From: Sva-07 sp963747375
GTDB taxonomy: Bacteria > Actinomycetota > Acidimicrobiia > Acidimicrobiales > Ilumatobacteraceae
DNA: 64,000 nt
Assembly: GCA_963747375.1 (NCBI GenBank)
Contig: CAVVFL010000012.1
Location: forward strand, 91,038-155,037
Reading direction: 5' to 3'
Shown here: piece after piece, positions 28,805 to 37,992 of the stretch
Layout: the number at the start of each line of letters is the position of its first letter
Position numbering within the stretch: position 1 is the stretch's first letter
The notes under the pieces: generated by a model
What the model saw: the letters and a program-made list of their open reading frames with translations, nothing else
Database searches by the model: none
Told to the model about the DNA's origin: nothing
Program-made: the position numbers and the translations under genes

Positions 28805-30075
28805 GAGTCGGCCTCCGAGGTGCCGGCACTGATGACTTCGCGATCGCGACGTTGGGTGACACGCCAGCCATGGCCGAGCATGCGGTCGATCACGTCGTCG
28901 ACGGTCACGGCACCGAGCAGTCGGCCCGCTTCGTCGGTGACGGCGACAGCGAGCAGGTCGTAGCTGGCGAGCATCTCGGCGACTTCACGATCAGAGCTGT
29001 CCGGCTCGAGGGTCGGGTCGTCGGCGATCAGGCGCCCGATCGCCATCGGGGGCGGCTCGCGCAGGAGTCGTTGGACGTGGACCACACCCAACAACTTGCC
29101 GGTGGGCGCCCTGTACGGCGCCTGGGTGACGAACACCTGGGCGGCGATGCTGACCACCCAGTCGGGATCGCGGATCTGCGCGAGGGCTTCGGCGACGGTG
29201 GCGTCGGGTCCGAGGATGATGACCTCGGGCGTCATCAGACCACCGGCGGTGCCTTCCTCGTACGAGAGCAGGCGGCGCACGACGTCGGCGTCGTCGACGT
29301 CCATCACGTCGAGCATCGCTTCTTGGACGTCGGGCGCCATCTCGCCGAGCAGGTCGGCGAGGTCGTCGTACTCCATCTCGTCGAACACGCCGACGAGTCG
29401 ATCGCGGTCGAGTTGTTCGACGATGCGGACCTGCTCTTCTTCTGGAAGCTCCTCGAGCACGTCGGCGAGGCGTTCGTCGTCCATGGCCTCGGCGAGGAGG
29501 CGACGCTGATCGATCGGTAGGGCGCGCACGATGGCGGCAACCTCGGCGGGGTGGAAGTCGCGTAGGCGAGCGGCTTCTGCTTGCATCTCGGTGGGCGTGT
29601 CGAACAGTGCGGGCACCGCGTCGAAGTCGACCAGTCGATAGCTCGGGCGTCGCCGGAGCGAGTTCTTGCGGGCCAGGCGCACCTTGTCGATCACCCAGTA
29701 GGGGAGTCGAGCGTCGTCCTGGATGCGAAGTGCGATGTCGCTGACGGTTTCGTCGCCGACTCGCCGGTCGATCAGTTGGGCGCCGATGAGGACTTCACCG
29801 ACGCGAGGCTTGAACGGGTTGAGATCGACGTCCCAGCTGCGCAGTCGGGCGCCGTCGCTGTTCAGCTCGGCCACCCGGTTCGCGTTGACGAAGATTCGGC
29901 GCCGCTGACTGCTGGCGACGAATCCCACGATGCGCGGCGGAATTGCCGGCTCGCGACCCTTGCCGGCGCGGCCGGGAATGGCGACGATGTCCTCGATGCG
30001 CCCGATCGGCGCCCCGCCGGCGTCGAGGAGCGGCAGCCGCATCACTCTGAACGCGTAGATCAGGTCACCGGCCAT
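28801..30075 (-). CDS. PRC-barrel, MgtE-N and CBS-domain protein (no channel domain)
   Basis: 424 residues. The N-terminal half has a PRC-barrel-like beta region (LPLLDAGGAPIGRIEDIVAI). The middle has MgtE intracellular helices (MDDERLADVLEELPEEEQVRIVEQL, read in pieces) and the C-terminus has two CBS units (TAGGLMTPEVIILGP; LLAVAVTDEAGRLLGAVTV). The transmembrane domain of true MgtE transporters is absent, so it is probably a Mg2+-sensing regulator. ATG 30075 is 6 bases from the -10 hexamer TAACCT (plus-map 30082-30087). Confidence 0.88.
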   Translation of the reverse strand: MAGDLIYAFRVMRLPLLDAGGAPIGRIEDIVAIPGRAGKGREPAIPPRIVGFVASSQRRRIFVNANRVAELNSDGARLRSWDVDLNPFKPRVGEVLIGAQLIDRRVGDETVSDIALRIQDDARLPYWVIDKVRLARKNSLRRRPSYRLVDFDAVPALFDTPTEMQAEAARLRDFHPAEVAAIVRALPIDQRRLLAEAMDDERLADVLEELPEEEQVRIVEQLDRDRLVGVFDEMEYDDLADLLGEMAPDVQEAMLDVMDVDDADVVRRLLSYEEGTAGGLMTPEVIILGPDATVAEALAQIRDPDWVVSIAAQVFVTQAPYRAPTGKLLGVVHVQRLLREPPPMAIGRLIADDPTLEPDSSDREVAEMLASYDLLAVAVTDEAGRLLGAVTVDDVIDRMLGHGWRVTQRRDREVISAGTSEADS

Positions 30076-30160
30076 GGTCGCAGGTTACCGACCGCCTCCT
30101 TACAGACCCGCGCACGCGCATGATGCGTGACATCCGGGATCAGACCCCGGAAGTCACGCC

Positions 30161-32264
30161 TCAACCCTCGAGGGCTTCGATCTGGACGAGCGTGTCGCTG
30201 TAGGCGACGCCACCGCCCCACTCGGTGAGGGTGTCGTTGGTGAGGCTGTTGGCAACCTTGCCGTCGGGGTGGTGACGGCTCCACCAGCCGAACGGGATGG
30301 CCACCACGCCCGGGCGCAGCCGCCCGGTGATCTTGACGGGGACGGCCACCGATGCTCGATCGTTCCAGACCCGTGCGAGCTCGCCGTCGACGAGGCCGCG
30401 AGCCGAGGCGTCGTCGGCGTCCAGTTCGATGAACGGACGACCCTCGGCGGGGCCGTGTTTGGGGAGTTGCGAGTAACCCGAGTTGAGGAACCGCGTGTGG
30501 TGCTTCGGAGTGAGCAACTGCAGCGGGTAACGCTCGAACAGTTCACCGCCGGGGCCCTCGTTCGGCGGCACGAATGTCGGGACGCGCGGTTGGCCCATTC
30601 GTTCGAGCTGGTCGGAGGCCAGCTCGATGCGACCGGACTCGGTCTCGAACTCACCGTCGCCGAACGGGCGACCGTCGTCGGGATACGGAACACGTATCCA
30701 ACCGACGCGACGCAGTTCGTCGAGGTCGACGGTCGGCAGCGCGTCACGCAACAGTGTGTCGTCGTCGTCGAACAGGCTCGACTCGACGTAGCCCATGGCG
30801 GCGGCGAGACGGCGGAAGAACTCGGTGTTCGAGCACGACTCGCCGAGCGGCTCGATGGCCGCGCCGTTCCAGCCGGCCCACAGATGGCCCCATGGCAGCA
30901 CCACGTCGTCGCTCTCGATCTGGGTGGTGGCGGGCAGGACGATGTCGGCGTAGCGGGCGGTGTCGGTGAGGAACTGTTCGTGCACGACGGTGAAGAGGTC
31001 GTCGCGCTGCATCCCGGCGCGGATGAGCTCGGCTCGGGGCACCGTGGCGAGCGGATTGCAGTTCCACACGACCAGCGCGTGCACGCCGGGGCCCGCCGCT
31101 TCACCTGCGTGGGGCGCGGTGAGGATCTCACCGAGGCGACTCATGTTCAGTTCGCGGGGCTCGCTGCGACCGCCGGCGCGTTCGAGGTCGGGCCGGAACA
31201 GGGCGCGAACGTCGATGAGCGCATCTGCGTAGGAACCGACACTCTTGGCGATGCCGCCGCCCCGCTCGGCCCAGGCTCCGGTGAGCGCCGGCAGACAGCC
31301 CAGGGTGCGGAAGAACATCGCACCGTTCTCGTGGTGCTCGGCACCGATCAGCGTCCGGATGGCCGCCGGGCGAACCGTCGCGTAGTCGATGGCGAGTTGC
31401 TCGATGACGTCGGCGTCGACGCCGGTGACCTCAGCGGCTCGGCGTGGAGTCCACTCGTCGACGGCGTCACGCAGTTCGTCGTAGCCGGTGGTGTGTTCGG
31501 CGATCCAGTCGTCGTTGGTGAGACCATCGCGAATGATGACGTGCATCATCGCCAACATCATGGCGATGTCGGTGCCGGGGAGCGGCTGGACGAACCTGTC
31601 ACCGCGGGTCTCGTCGATTGCCTCGGCCGTCACGGTGCGGATCGGATCGATGACGACGAGGCGGGCGCCCCGCTCGCGTGCCAGCTCGATGGTCGGCCAC
31701 AGGTGGCGGTTCGTGAGCCTGGTGTTCGTGCCCCAGAGCAGGATCAGCTTCGAGTGTTCGAGTTCGAGCGCGTCCATCCCGCGGCCGGTGCCGTTCGTCA
31801 TCCTCAGGCCGGCGCCGACGGTCGGTCCACAGATGGCCCGCAGGAGTTTGGACGCTCCCATGTGCGCGAAGAGCCGGGCGTTGATGCCCATCATGGCGAG
31901 CAGGCCCTGGTTGCCGGCGTCGGAGAAGGGGAGCACGGCCTCCGCGCCGTGTTCGGCGATCGTTGCGTGCAGCTGTTGGGCGACCTCGGTGAGTGCCTCC
32001 CCCCATGTGATCCGTTCGAACTCGCCCGATCCCTTCGGGCCGACGCGGCGGAGTGGGTGCAGGATGCGGTCGGGGTCGTACACCCGGTCGATGAAGCGGT
32101 TGACCTTCGGGCACAGCTCACCGGCCGGAGTACGGATGGTCCGGGTTGCCGCGCAACTTGACGGCGACCGGTGCGGCGCCGATCTCGTCGTCGACCGTGA
32201 CCGTCCAACCGCAGGTGTCGGGGCAGTCGTGATGGCAGGTGCCGTTGACGGTATGCGTTGCCAT
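30161..32264 (-). CDS. Molybdopterin-dependent oxidoreductase, one frameshift
   Basis: About 700 residues. The N-terminus has the [4Fe-4S] ligands CHHDCPDTC (C-x3-C-x3-C), with the fourth Cys in ELCPK just after a frameshift near 32125. One extra G (TCC-G-GCC) converts AGELCPKVNRF into an early stop. The rest has bis-MGD-binding motifs (VLPFSDAGNQG, LLWGTNTRLTNRH, VWNCNPLATVP, TPKHHTRFLNSGYSQ). It is a DMSO-reductase-superfamily enzyme of the assimilatory/anaerobic-dehydrogenase branch; the substrate is not predictable. ATG 32264 is preceded by the -10 hexamer TAGCAT. No Tat signal is seen, so it is probably cytoplasmic. Confidence 0.88.
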
Positions 32265-32308
32265 CCCTCGATGCTACGAGAGTGAGCCGCGGGGTCAGAC
32301 GCCGCGTT

Positions 32309-32776
32309 TCATTCGATGATGGCGCGGAGGTGCGGCCAGGCGGCGGCGAATCCGAAGTGCAGCGGCAGGAGTTCCACCTGGTCGGGAGGGAACCAGTCGA
32401 CCTCGTCGGTCTCGAAGTTCATCGACGAGCCGAACAGCCCATCGACTTCGACCACGATCGTGGTGTACTTCCAGTCGGTCGCCGGTTCGAACACGTACTG
32501 ACCGAGCAGCCGTGGAACACCGGGCGGTGGCCCGACTTCCTCTCTGGCTTCGCGGAGGGCTCCCTCGAACGGGGTCTCCCCGAGGTCGAGGGCGCCGCCG
32601 GCGCACGACCAGTTACCGCCTTCGTGGGCCATCGCCGACCGCTTCTGGAGCATCACCAGTGGTGAGCCGTGCATGTCGCGCACCACGAACACGACGCCCG
32701 CGGCGCCGTAGACGCCCCAACGGACGTGCCCGTCGCTGCACCGCATGAACCCGTCACCTGTCCGTCGTTCCACCAC
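32309..32776 (-). CDS. NUDIX hydrolase
   Basis: About 155 residues. The Nudix box GALDLGETPFEGALREAREEVG fits G-x5-E-x7-R-E-x2-E-E-x-G. Hydrolysis of a nucleoside diphosphate derivative is expected; the specificity is unknown. GTG 32776 is a best guess, placing a short lead before DGFMRCSDGHVRWG, a phrase typical of this subgroup. ATG 32746 is possible. It is divergent from mycothione reductase. Confidence 0.85.
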   Translation of the reverse strand: MVERRTGDGFMRCSDGHVRWGVYGAAGVVFVVRDMHGSPLVMLQKRSAMAHEGGNWSCAGGALDLGETPFEGALREAREEVGPPPGVPRLLGQYVFEPATDWKYTTIVVEVDGLFGSSMNFETDEVDWFPPDQVELLPLHFGFAAAWPHLRAIIE

Positions 32777-32866
32777 GCCCCAACCCTGCCCGATCGGCGA
32801 CCACTTCGCCAACGGGGAGATCGTGTCACGTCGGAAGGGCGTGGCGTGTCGGACACCGCGGTCACG

Positions 32867-32892
32867 GGAAGGATTCGCTCGGTCGGGGGGTT
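32867..32892 (+). promoter_or_regulatory. SigR/SigH-like promoter of mycothione reductase
   Basis: GGAAG (32867-32871), 18-base spacer, GTT (32890-32892); one mismatch from GGAAT-N18-GTT. The start codon at 32904 would leave almost no leader. Mycothiol redox genes are known SigR/SigH targets in Streptomyces and Mycobacterium. Confidence 0.5.
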
Positions 32893-32903
32893 GGGTTGTC
32901 TTC

Positions 32904-34274
32904 GTGAGCATCGATCCGACCACCGAAGCGTTCGACCTGATCATCGTGGGCAGCGGATCGGGCAATTCGATCCCGTCGTACCTCGACGATTGGCGCATCG
33001 CCATCGTCGAGCGTGACGTGTTCGGTGGTACCTGCCTCAATCGTGGATGCATCCCGTCGAAGATGTTCGTCTATCCCGCCGACGTGGCGGTCGCCTCGGC
33101 AACGTCGGGGAAGCTCGGTATCGACACTCAGTTCAACGGCGCCGACTGGTCGGCCATCCGCGATCGGGTGTTCGGTCGCATCGATCCAATCGCCGAAGGC
33201 GGCCGTGAATACCGGGCGACCGGAACGCCGAACGTCACGCTGATCGAAGGGACCGCCGACTTCGTCGATGCGCACACCCTCGACGTGGAGGGTCGCCGTG
33301 TCACGGCCCCGAACATCCTGCTCGCGGCCGGTGCGCGCCCGGTCGTCCCGCCGATTTCGGGGTTGATGGAAACGGGGTTCCACACCTCCGACTCGATCAT
33401 GCGACTTCCCGAACTACCGAAGCGGCTCGGGATCATCGGCGGTGGGTTCATCGCGGTCGAGATGGGCCATGTGTTCTCCGCACTGGGATCGCACGTGACG
33501 ATCTTCAACCGCTCGAACACGCTGCTGCGCGAGTTCGACCACGACATCTCCGCCCGGTTCACCGAGGTGTTCGGTGAGCGAGTGGACCTGATGCTCGGTC
33601 ACGTGCCGACGAAGGTGGAACGTGTCGCCGACGGCATCAGGATCACGTGCGCGGTCGGAGAGACAGTGGTCGACGAACTTCTGGTGGCCACAGGTCGCGA
33701 ACCGAACAGCGACCTGCTCAATGTCGATGCCGCGGGCCTCGCATGTCACCACCACGGCACGGTCGCCGTCGACGACACGATGGCCACCAACGTGCCCGGC
33801 ATCTGGGCGATCGGCGATCTCGCCAACAACTACCAGCTCAAGCATCTTGCGAATGCCGAAGCCGCGGTGGCGTTCTGGAACATCGCTCACCCCGACGACA
33901 TTCGGCACCAGAGCTACAAGGCGGTGCCGAGCGCGGTGTTCTCGAGTCCGCAGGTGGCAACGGTCGGGCTGACCGAGCAGGATGCCGAGCAGCAGGGCCG
34001 AACGTTCCGGGTCGGTCGGCGCGACTACGCAGGGACCGCCTACGGGTGGGCGATGGTCGACGAGACCGGATTCGCGAAGGTGCTCGTCGACGACGTGACC
34101 GGGTTGATCATCGGGGCGCACGTGATCGGGCCGCAGGCATCGTCGATCATCCAACCGCTGGTCCAGGCAATGCAGTTCGACCAGCGCGCCGACGACGTGG
34201 CACGTCAGGTGTTCTACATCCACCCCGCGCTGACCGAGGTGATCGAGAACGCGCTCCTCGACGCGCTCGACTGA
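32904..34274 (+). CDS. mtr: Mycothione reductase
   Basis: 456 residues, class I flavoprotein disulfide reductase. FAD motif LIIVGSGSGNSI, redox-active pair in GGTCLNRGCIPSKM (C-x4-C), NADPH motif LGIIGGGFIAVEM, FAD motif GIWAIGDLANNY and C-terminal catalytic IHPALTEVIENAL are all present. The sequence of the first motif and the overall length fit mycothione reductase better than lipoamide dehydrogenase. It regenerates mycothiol from its disulfide with NADPH. GTG 32904 lies next to a SigR-like promoter. The aminotransferase gene follows after 17 bases. Confidence 0.88.
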   Translation: MSIDPTTEAFDLIIVGSGSGNSIPSYLDDWRIAIVERDVFGGTCLNRGCIPSKMFVYPADVAVASATSGKLGIDTQFNGADWSAIRDRVFGRIDPIAEGGREYRATGTPNVTLIEGTADFVDAHTLDVEGRRVTAPNILLAAGARPVVPPISGLMETGFHTSDSIMRLPELPKRLGIIGGGFIAVEMGHVFSALGSHVTIFNRSNTLLREFDHDISARFTEVFGERVDLMLGHVPTKVERVADGIRITCAVGETVVDELLVATGREPNSDLLNVDAAGLACHHHGTVAVDDTMATNVPGIWAIGDLANNYQLKHLANAEAAVAFWNIAHPDDIRHQSYKAVPSAVFSSPQVATVGLTEQDAEQQGRTFRVGRRDYAGTAYGWAMVDETGFAKVLVDDVTGLIIGAHVIGPQASSIIQPLVQAMQFDQRADDVARQVFYIHPALTEVIENALLDALD

Positions 34275-34291
34275 TCGGTACCGTCGGATCG

Positions 34292-35488
34292 ATGGTCGAT
34301 GTCTTCACCGATGACGAGGTCGCCGCAGCTCGAGCGGTGACACCGGGGTGTGCGCCCGGTGGCGTGGTCCATCTGAACCACGCCGGGTCGTCCCTCCCGC
34401 CACAGGTGGTGCTCGACGCCCAGATCGGTCACCTGGAAGCCGAAGCCACCCTTGGCGGCTACGAGGCCGCCGAACGGGCCGCCGGTCGTCGTGACGCGGT
34501 GTACGGGTCGATTGCCGACCTGATCGGCGCGGTCCCGATGGAGATCGCCCGGATGGAGCACGCCACCGCAGCCTGGAACGCAGCGTTCTGGTCGGTGCCG
34601 ATGTCGCGGGGGCAACACGTCGTCGTGCACGATCACGAGTACGGCGCCAACATCGTCGCGTTCCTCGCCGCGGCCGAGCGACGGGGTGTGGTGATCGACC
34701 GTGTGCCGTGCGACCGGTGGGGCCAGGCCGACGTGGACGCGGTCGCCGATCGACTCGAACGTCACGATGTGGCGCTGGTCTCGCTCACCCACGTGCCCAC
34801 CAACGGTGGACTCGTCAACCCGGCTGCCGAGATCGGAGCGCTGACGAGTGCGGCGGGTGTGCCCTTCCTGCTCGACGCGTGTCAGTCGGTCGGTCAGCGG
34901 CGCATCGACGTCGACGAGATCGGCTGCGACCTGCTGTCGGCGACCGGGCGCAAGTACTTGCGAGGTCCTCGCGGCACTGGCTTCCTGTACGTCCGTTCGT
35001 CGTTGCTCGACCGGCTCGTTCCATCGCAGCCCGACCACCACGGGGCCGACCTCGTCGCCGGAGACCGATTCGAGTGGGTCGAAGGTGCACGCCGGTTCGA
35101 GCACTGGGAGTACGGCGTGGCGGGTTGGTTGGGTCTCGGCGCTGCCGTCGACCATGCGCTCGGGTGGGGCATCGATCGCATCGAGGCGACCGTCACCGCA
35201 CGCGCCGAGCAGCTCCGCTCGATGCTCGTCGAGGCGGGGTTCGCCGTCTACGACGAGGGCCTCGAGCGCTGCGGCATCGTCACAACGGCGTCGGCATCAG
35301 AAACGTCGGAACGGCTCCAGGCTCGGCTCGCCGCCCATCGCATCAACGCGTCGACGACGCCGGCCACTTCGTCGCGCTGGGATGTCGAACGGCGCGGTCT
35401 GCCGGTGCTGCTGCGGCTGTCGGTGCACTACACCACGACCGACGACGAACTCGTCGCTGCGCTCGACGTGCTCAGCGGCCGTCGTTGA
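34292..35488 (+). CDS. Class V aminotransferase (PLP-dependent)
   Basis: 398 residues. The fold-type I pattern includes HLNHAGSSLPPQVVLDA, THVPTNGGLVNPAAEIG, LLDACQSVGQRRIDVDEIGCD, and the PLP lysine in SATGRKYLRGPRGTGFLYV. It groups with isopenicillin-N-epimerase/cysteine-desulfurase-like enzymes. The reaction is not predictable; a C-S lyase role (for instance like the ergothioneine enzyme EgtE) is a possibility given the thiol-metabolism neighbour, but this is inference. ATG 34292 lies 17 bases after the mtr stop, suggesting an operon. Confidence 0.85.
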   Translation: MVDVFTDDEVAAARAVTPGCAPGGVVHLNHAGSSLPPQVVLDAQIGHLEAEATLGGYEAAERAAGRRDAVYGSIADLIGAVPMEIARMEHATAAWNAAFWSVPMSRGQHVVVHDHEYGANIVAFLAAAERRGVVIDRVPCDRWGQADVDAVADRLERHDVALVSLTHVPTNGGLVNPAAEIGALTSAAGVPFLLDACQSVGQRRIDVDEIGCDLLSATGRKYLRGPRGTGFLYVRSSLLDRLVPSQPDHHGADLVAGDRFEWVEGARRFEHWEYGVAGWLGLGAAVDHALGWGIDRIEATVTARAEQLRSMLVEAGFAVYDEGLERCGIVTTASASETSERLQARLAAHRINASTTPATSSRWDVERRGLPVLLRLSVHYTTTDDELVAALDVLSGRR

Positions 35489-35522
35489 CGCGTTGGCCGG
35501 TCGTCACGCTTACAGTTCACGC

Positions 35523-36818
35523 ATGGGTGTTCCGACGAAGAACTGGGCCGGCAATCAACGGTGCATCCCGGCGCAGGTGCACCAGCCTCGATTCGCCGAT
35601 GAGGTTGCAACGATCGTGCGCACTGCTGCCGCGGCCGGAGAACGCGTGAAGGTCATCGGTGGGGGCCACTCGTTCACCGACGCAGCCATGACCGACGGTC
35701 ACCTCCTGTCGCTCGACGCGATGAACCAGATCCTGGCGGTTCACGGAAACGAGGTGACGGTGCAGGCCGGCATCCGCCTCCGCGATCTCAACGACCAGTT
35801 GTACGAGCGCGGCCTCGCGATGCCGAACCTCGGCGACATCAACGTGCAGTCGATCGCCGGTGCCACGTCGACGGCCACGCACGGCACGGGTGTGGACTTC
35901 GGGAACCTGGCGACGACGATCGTCGGTCTCGAGATCGTCACCGGTGACGGCACGATCCTGCGCGCCGACGAGACGCACGAGCCGGAGCTGCTTCGTGTTG
36001 CCCGCGTGGGTCTCGGTGCGCTCGGCATCATCACCGAGGTCACGCTGAGGTGCGTCCCTGCGTTCAACCTACGTGCGGTCGAGACCATCGAGCCGCTCAC
36101 CGACGTGCTCGCCGACTTCGGCAATGTGATGCGTTCGACCGACCACGTGGAGTTCTACATGATGCCCGGCGCCCGACGCTGCCAGGTGAAGCGCAACACC
36201 CGAACCACCGAGCCGGCCCAGCCACAGTCGACGCTCGGGTACGTCCGTGACAAATGGATCGGCGAGAACCTGGCGTTCGGCACCGTGTGCCGCGTGGGTC
36301 GCCGCTTTCCGGCGATGGCGCCCAAGGTTGCCAAACTGATCATGTCGGCGGCGTCGGAACGCGACATCGTCGACCGCAGCGACCGGGTGTTCTGCAGCCC
36401 GCGCCACGTCCACTTCGTCGAGATGGAGTACGGCATCCCGTTCGATGCCGTGCCGGACGCGATCGGGCGCATCGTCGAACTCACCTCACGGCTCCCGTTC
36501 CCGCCGATGTTCCCGATCGAGGTGCGCGCATCGCAGGCCGACGACATCCCGCTGTCGACCGCCAACGGGCGCGAGTCGGGATGGGTCGCGGTGCACCAGT
36601 ACATCGGAGCGCCGTACGAGGCGTACTTCCAGGGTGTCGAACAGATCATGAACGACTACGCCGGTCGTCCGCACTGGGGCAAGATGCACTTCCAGAGCCG
36701 CCACACGCTGGCCCATCGGTACCCCGAGTGGGACTCGTTCATCTCGTGGCGCAACAAGCTCGACCCTGCCGGCACGTTCCGCAACGCCTATCTCGATCGG
36801 GTTCTCGGCGAACCCTGA
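35523..36818 (+). CDS. FAD-binding sugar-1,4-lactone oxidase family protein
   Basis: 431 residues. It has the PP-loop VKVIGGGHSFTDAAMTDG, where the His of GGGHS is the usual covalent FAD site. The second FAD element is SIAGATSTATHGTG, and the C-terminal ALO domain ends with GKMHFQSRHTLAHRYPEWDSF. This matches L-gulono-/D-arabinono-1,4-lactone oxidases and alditol oxidase relatives. TACAGT (35511-35516) is 6 bases from ATG 35523, a leaderless arrangement. Confidence 0.88.
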   Translation: MGVPTKNWAGNQRCIPAQVHQPRFADEVATIVRTAAAAGERVKVIGGGHSFTDAAMTDGHLLSLDAMNQILAVHGNEVTVQAGIRLRDLNDQLYERGLAMPNLGDINVQSIAGATSTATHGTGVDFGNLATTIVGLEIVTGDGTILRADETHEPELLRVARVGLGALGIITEVTLRCVPAFNLRAVETIEPLTDVLADFGNVMRSTDHVEFYMMPGARRCQVKRNTRTTEPAQPQSTLGYVRDKWIGENLAFGTVCRVGRRFPAMAPKVAKLIMSAASERDIVDRSDRVFCSPRHVHFVEMEYGIPFDAVPDAIGRIVELTSRLPFPPMFPIEVRASQADDIPLSTANGRESGWVAVHQYIGAPYEAYFQGVEQIMNDYAGRPHWGKMHFQSRHTLAHRYPEWDSFISWRNKLDPAGTFRNAYLDRVLGEP

Positions 36819-36877
36819 CCCCGCAACCGGGGTCGGACGCGTCGTGCGAGAGCCCGGCGCACGACTCGCGTACACGG

Positions 36878-37555
36878 TCAGGGGCAGGGACCGGTGTCGA
36901 CCGGGCCGTCAGTCGACGCATCGACGAGATCGTGTGGGAGCAACACGGCCCATGCCCGATCGGCGACGAGAGTGCTGCGAGCCCACACCACGCCGCTTGC
37001 ACCGCCCGGGAGGTGGACCATGGCGCCGGAGTCGCCGGGCTCGATCGATGCCTCGATCTCGAACCCTGGTCGTTGTACATCGGCATCGAGGTAGATGTCG
37101 GTGGTGCGGACGTCGACCGTGCGCAGCACGGTGACCGGGACCGCCTCCATGACGCCGTCGTCGCCGGCGACGACCACGACACCGACATCGCCGGCCGCCG
37201 CCGGTTCCGAGCGGAGGTTGATCGGTGTTGCGACCGGGCTGTCGGGACGAATCGCGGCGATGTCGAGACGCGGATCGAACGCCACCACGTCGGCGAGCGC
37301 GCGGCGACCGTCTCCGCCGATGACGTGGACGCGGTCGGCGCCCGCCACGACGTGTGCGGCCGTGATCACCACACCGTCGTCGATCGTGGTCCCCGTGCCG
37401 AGTCGTGTTCGCGGACCGCACCCCTGCGCTTCGACTCTCACCGCGCTCGCTGTCGCGGCAGCGGTGGAGATGTCGGTCGTGGTCGGGTCGGTCGAGTCGT
37501 CGCAGCCGACGAGCAGCGCAACGACGAAGGCGATCGTCGCGAATGTGCGTCTCAC
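36878..37555 (-). CDS. Secreted trypsin-like serine protease (lipoprotein)
   Basis: 225 residues. The N-terminal lipobox is in IAFVVALLVGCDDS, predicting lipidation at the Cys. The catalytic triad is visible: His in VVITAAHVVAGA, Asp in DPRLDIAAI, Ser in IEPGDSGAMV. It is an S1-type fold lacking a PDZ domain. GTG 37555 overlaps the stop of the GNAT gene (GTGA). It is the last gene of a three-gene minus-strand operon. Confidence 0.85.
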   Translation of the reverse strand: MRRTFATIAFVVALLVGCDDSTDPTTTDISTAAATASAVRVEAQGCGPRTRLGTGTTIDDGVVITAAHVVAGADRVHVIGGDGRRALADVVAFDPRLDIAAIRPDSPVATPINLRSEPAAAGDVGVVVVAGDDGVMEAVPVTVLRTVDVRTTDIYLDADVQRPGFEIEASIEPGDSGAMVHLPGGASGVVWARSTLVADRAWAVLLPHDLVDASTDGPVDTGPCP

Positions 37556-37992
37556 GTCAGATCGGTGAATTCCCGGCTCATCCAGATCGAGTCGTCGGCG
37601 ACGAACCCGTGGCGTTCGTAGAGCCGTCGCCCTCGATCGTTGTGGGTTTCGGTCTCGAGGAAGATCCGAGCGATACCGCGCCGTTCGGCGTCGGCGACGA
37701 GGTGGTCGATGAGTGCCGAACCGAGTCCACCACCGCGCCGACTCGCGAAGATCTCGTCGAGCACCGCTTCTCGTCCACCGGCCTCGATCGACCAACCCCA
37801 GGTGAGTACTGCGTACGACTCGGGTCGGTCGGTGATCCAGACGATGCCGTGCGTGTCGTCGGCCAGGAGGGGAGTGAACGCCGCACGGGCCCGAGCATCG
37901 TCGAATGGATGGTCGTCGAGTTCGCAGAACTCCCGGTGCATCGCGACGAGCAGGTCGAGATCCTGCGGACCGGCGCGCCGGACGTCGGTCAT
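37552..37992 (-). CDS. GNAT family N-acetyltransferase
   Basis: 146 residues, a single GNAT domain with LDEIFASRRGGGLGSALIDHLVADA (acetyl-CoA loop R-x-G-G-G-L/G) and THNDRGRRLYERHGFVAD. It overlaps the LLM gene upstream and the protease gene downstream by 4 bases each, so the three are translated from one message. The substrate is unknown. Confidence 0.9.
   Translation of the reverse strand: MTDVRRAGPQDLDLLVAMHREFCELDDHPFDDARARAAFTPLLADDTHGIVWITDRPESYAVLTWGWSIEAGGREAVLDEIFASRRGGGLGSALIDHLVADAERRGIARIFLETETHNDRGRRLYERHGFVADDSIWMSREFTDLT

Noticed and set aside
30269..32161. 630-codon plus-strand frame opposite the molybdopterin oxidoreductase
   Set aside because: Shadow of the minus-strand gene; no recognisable domain.
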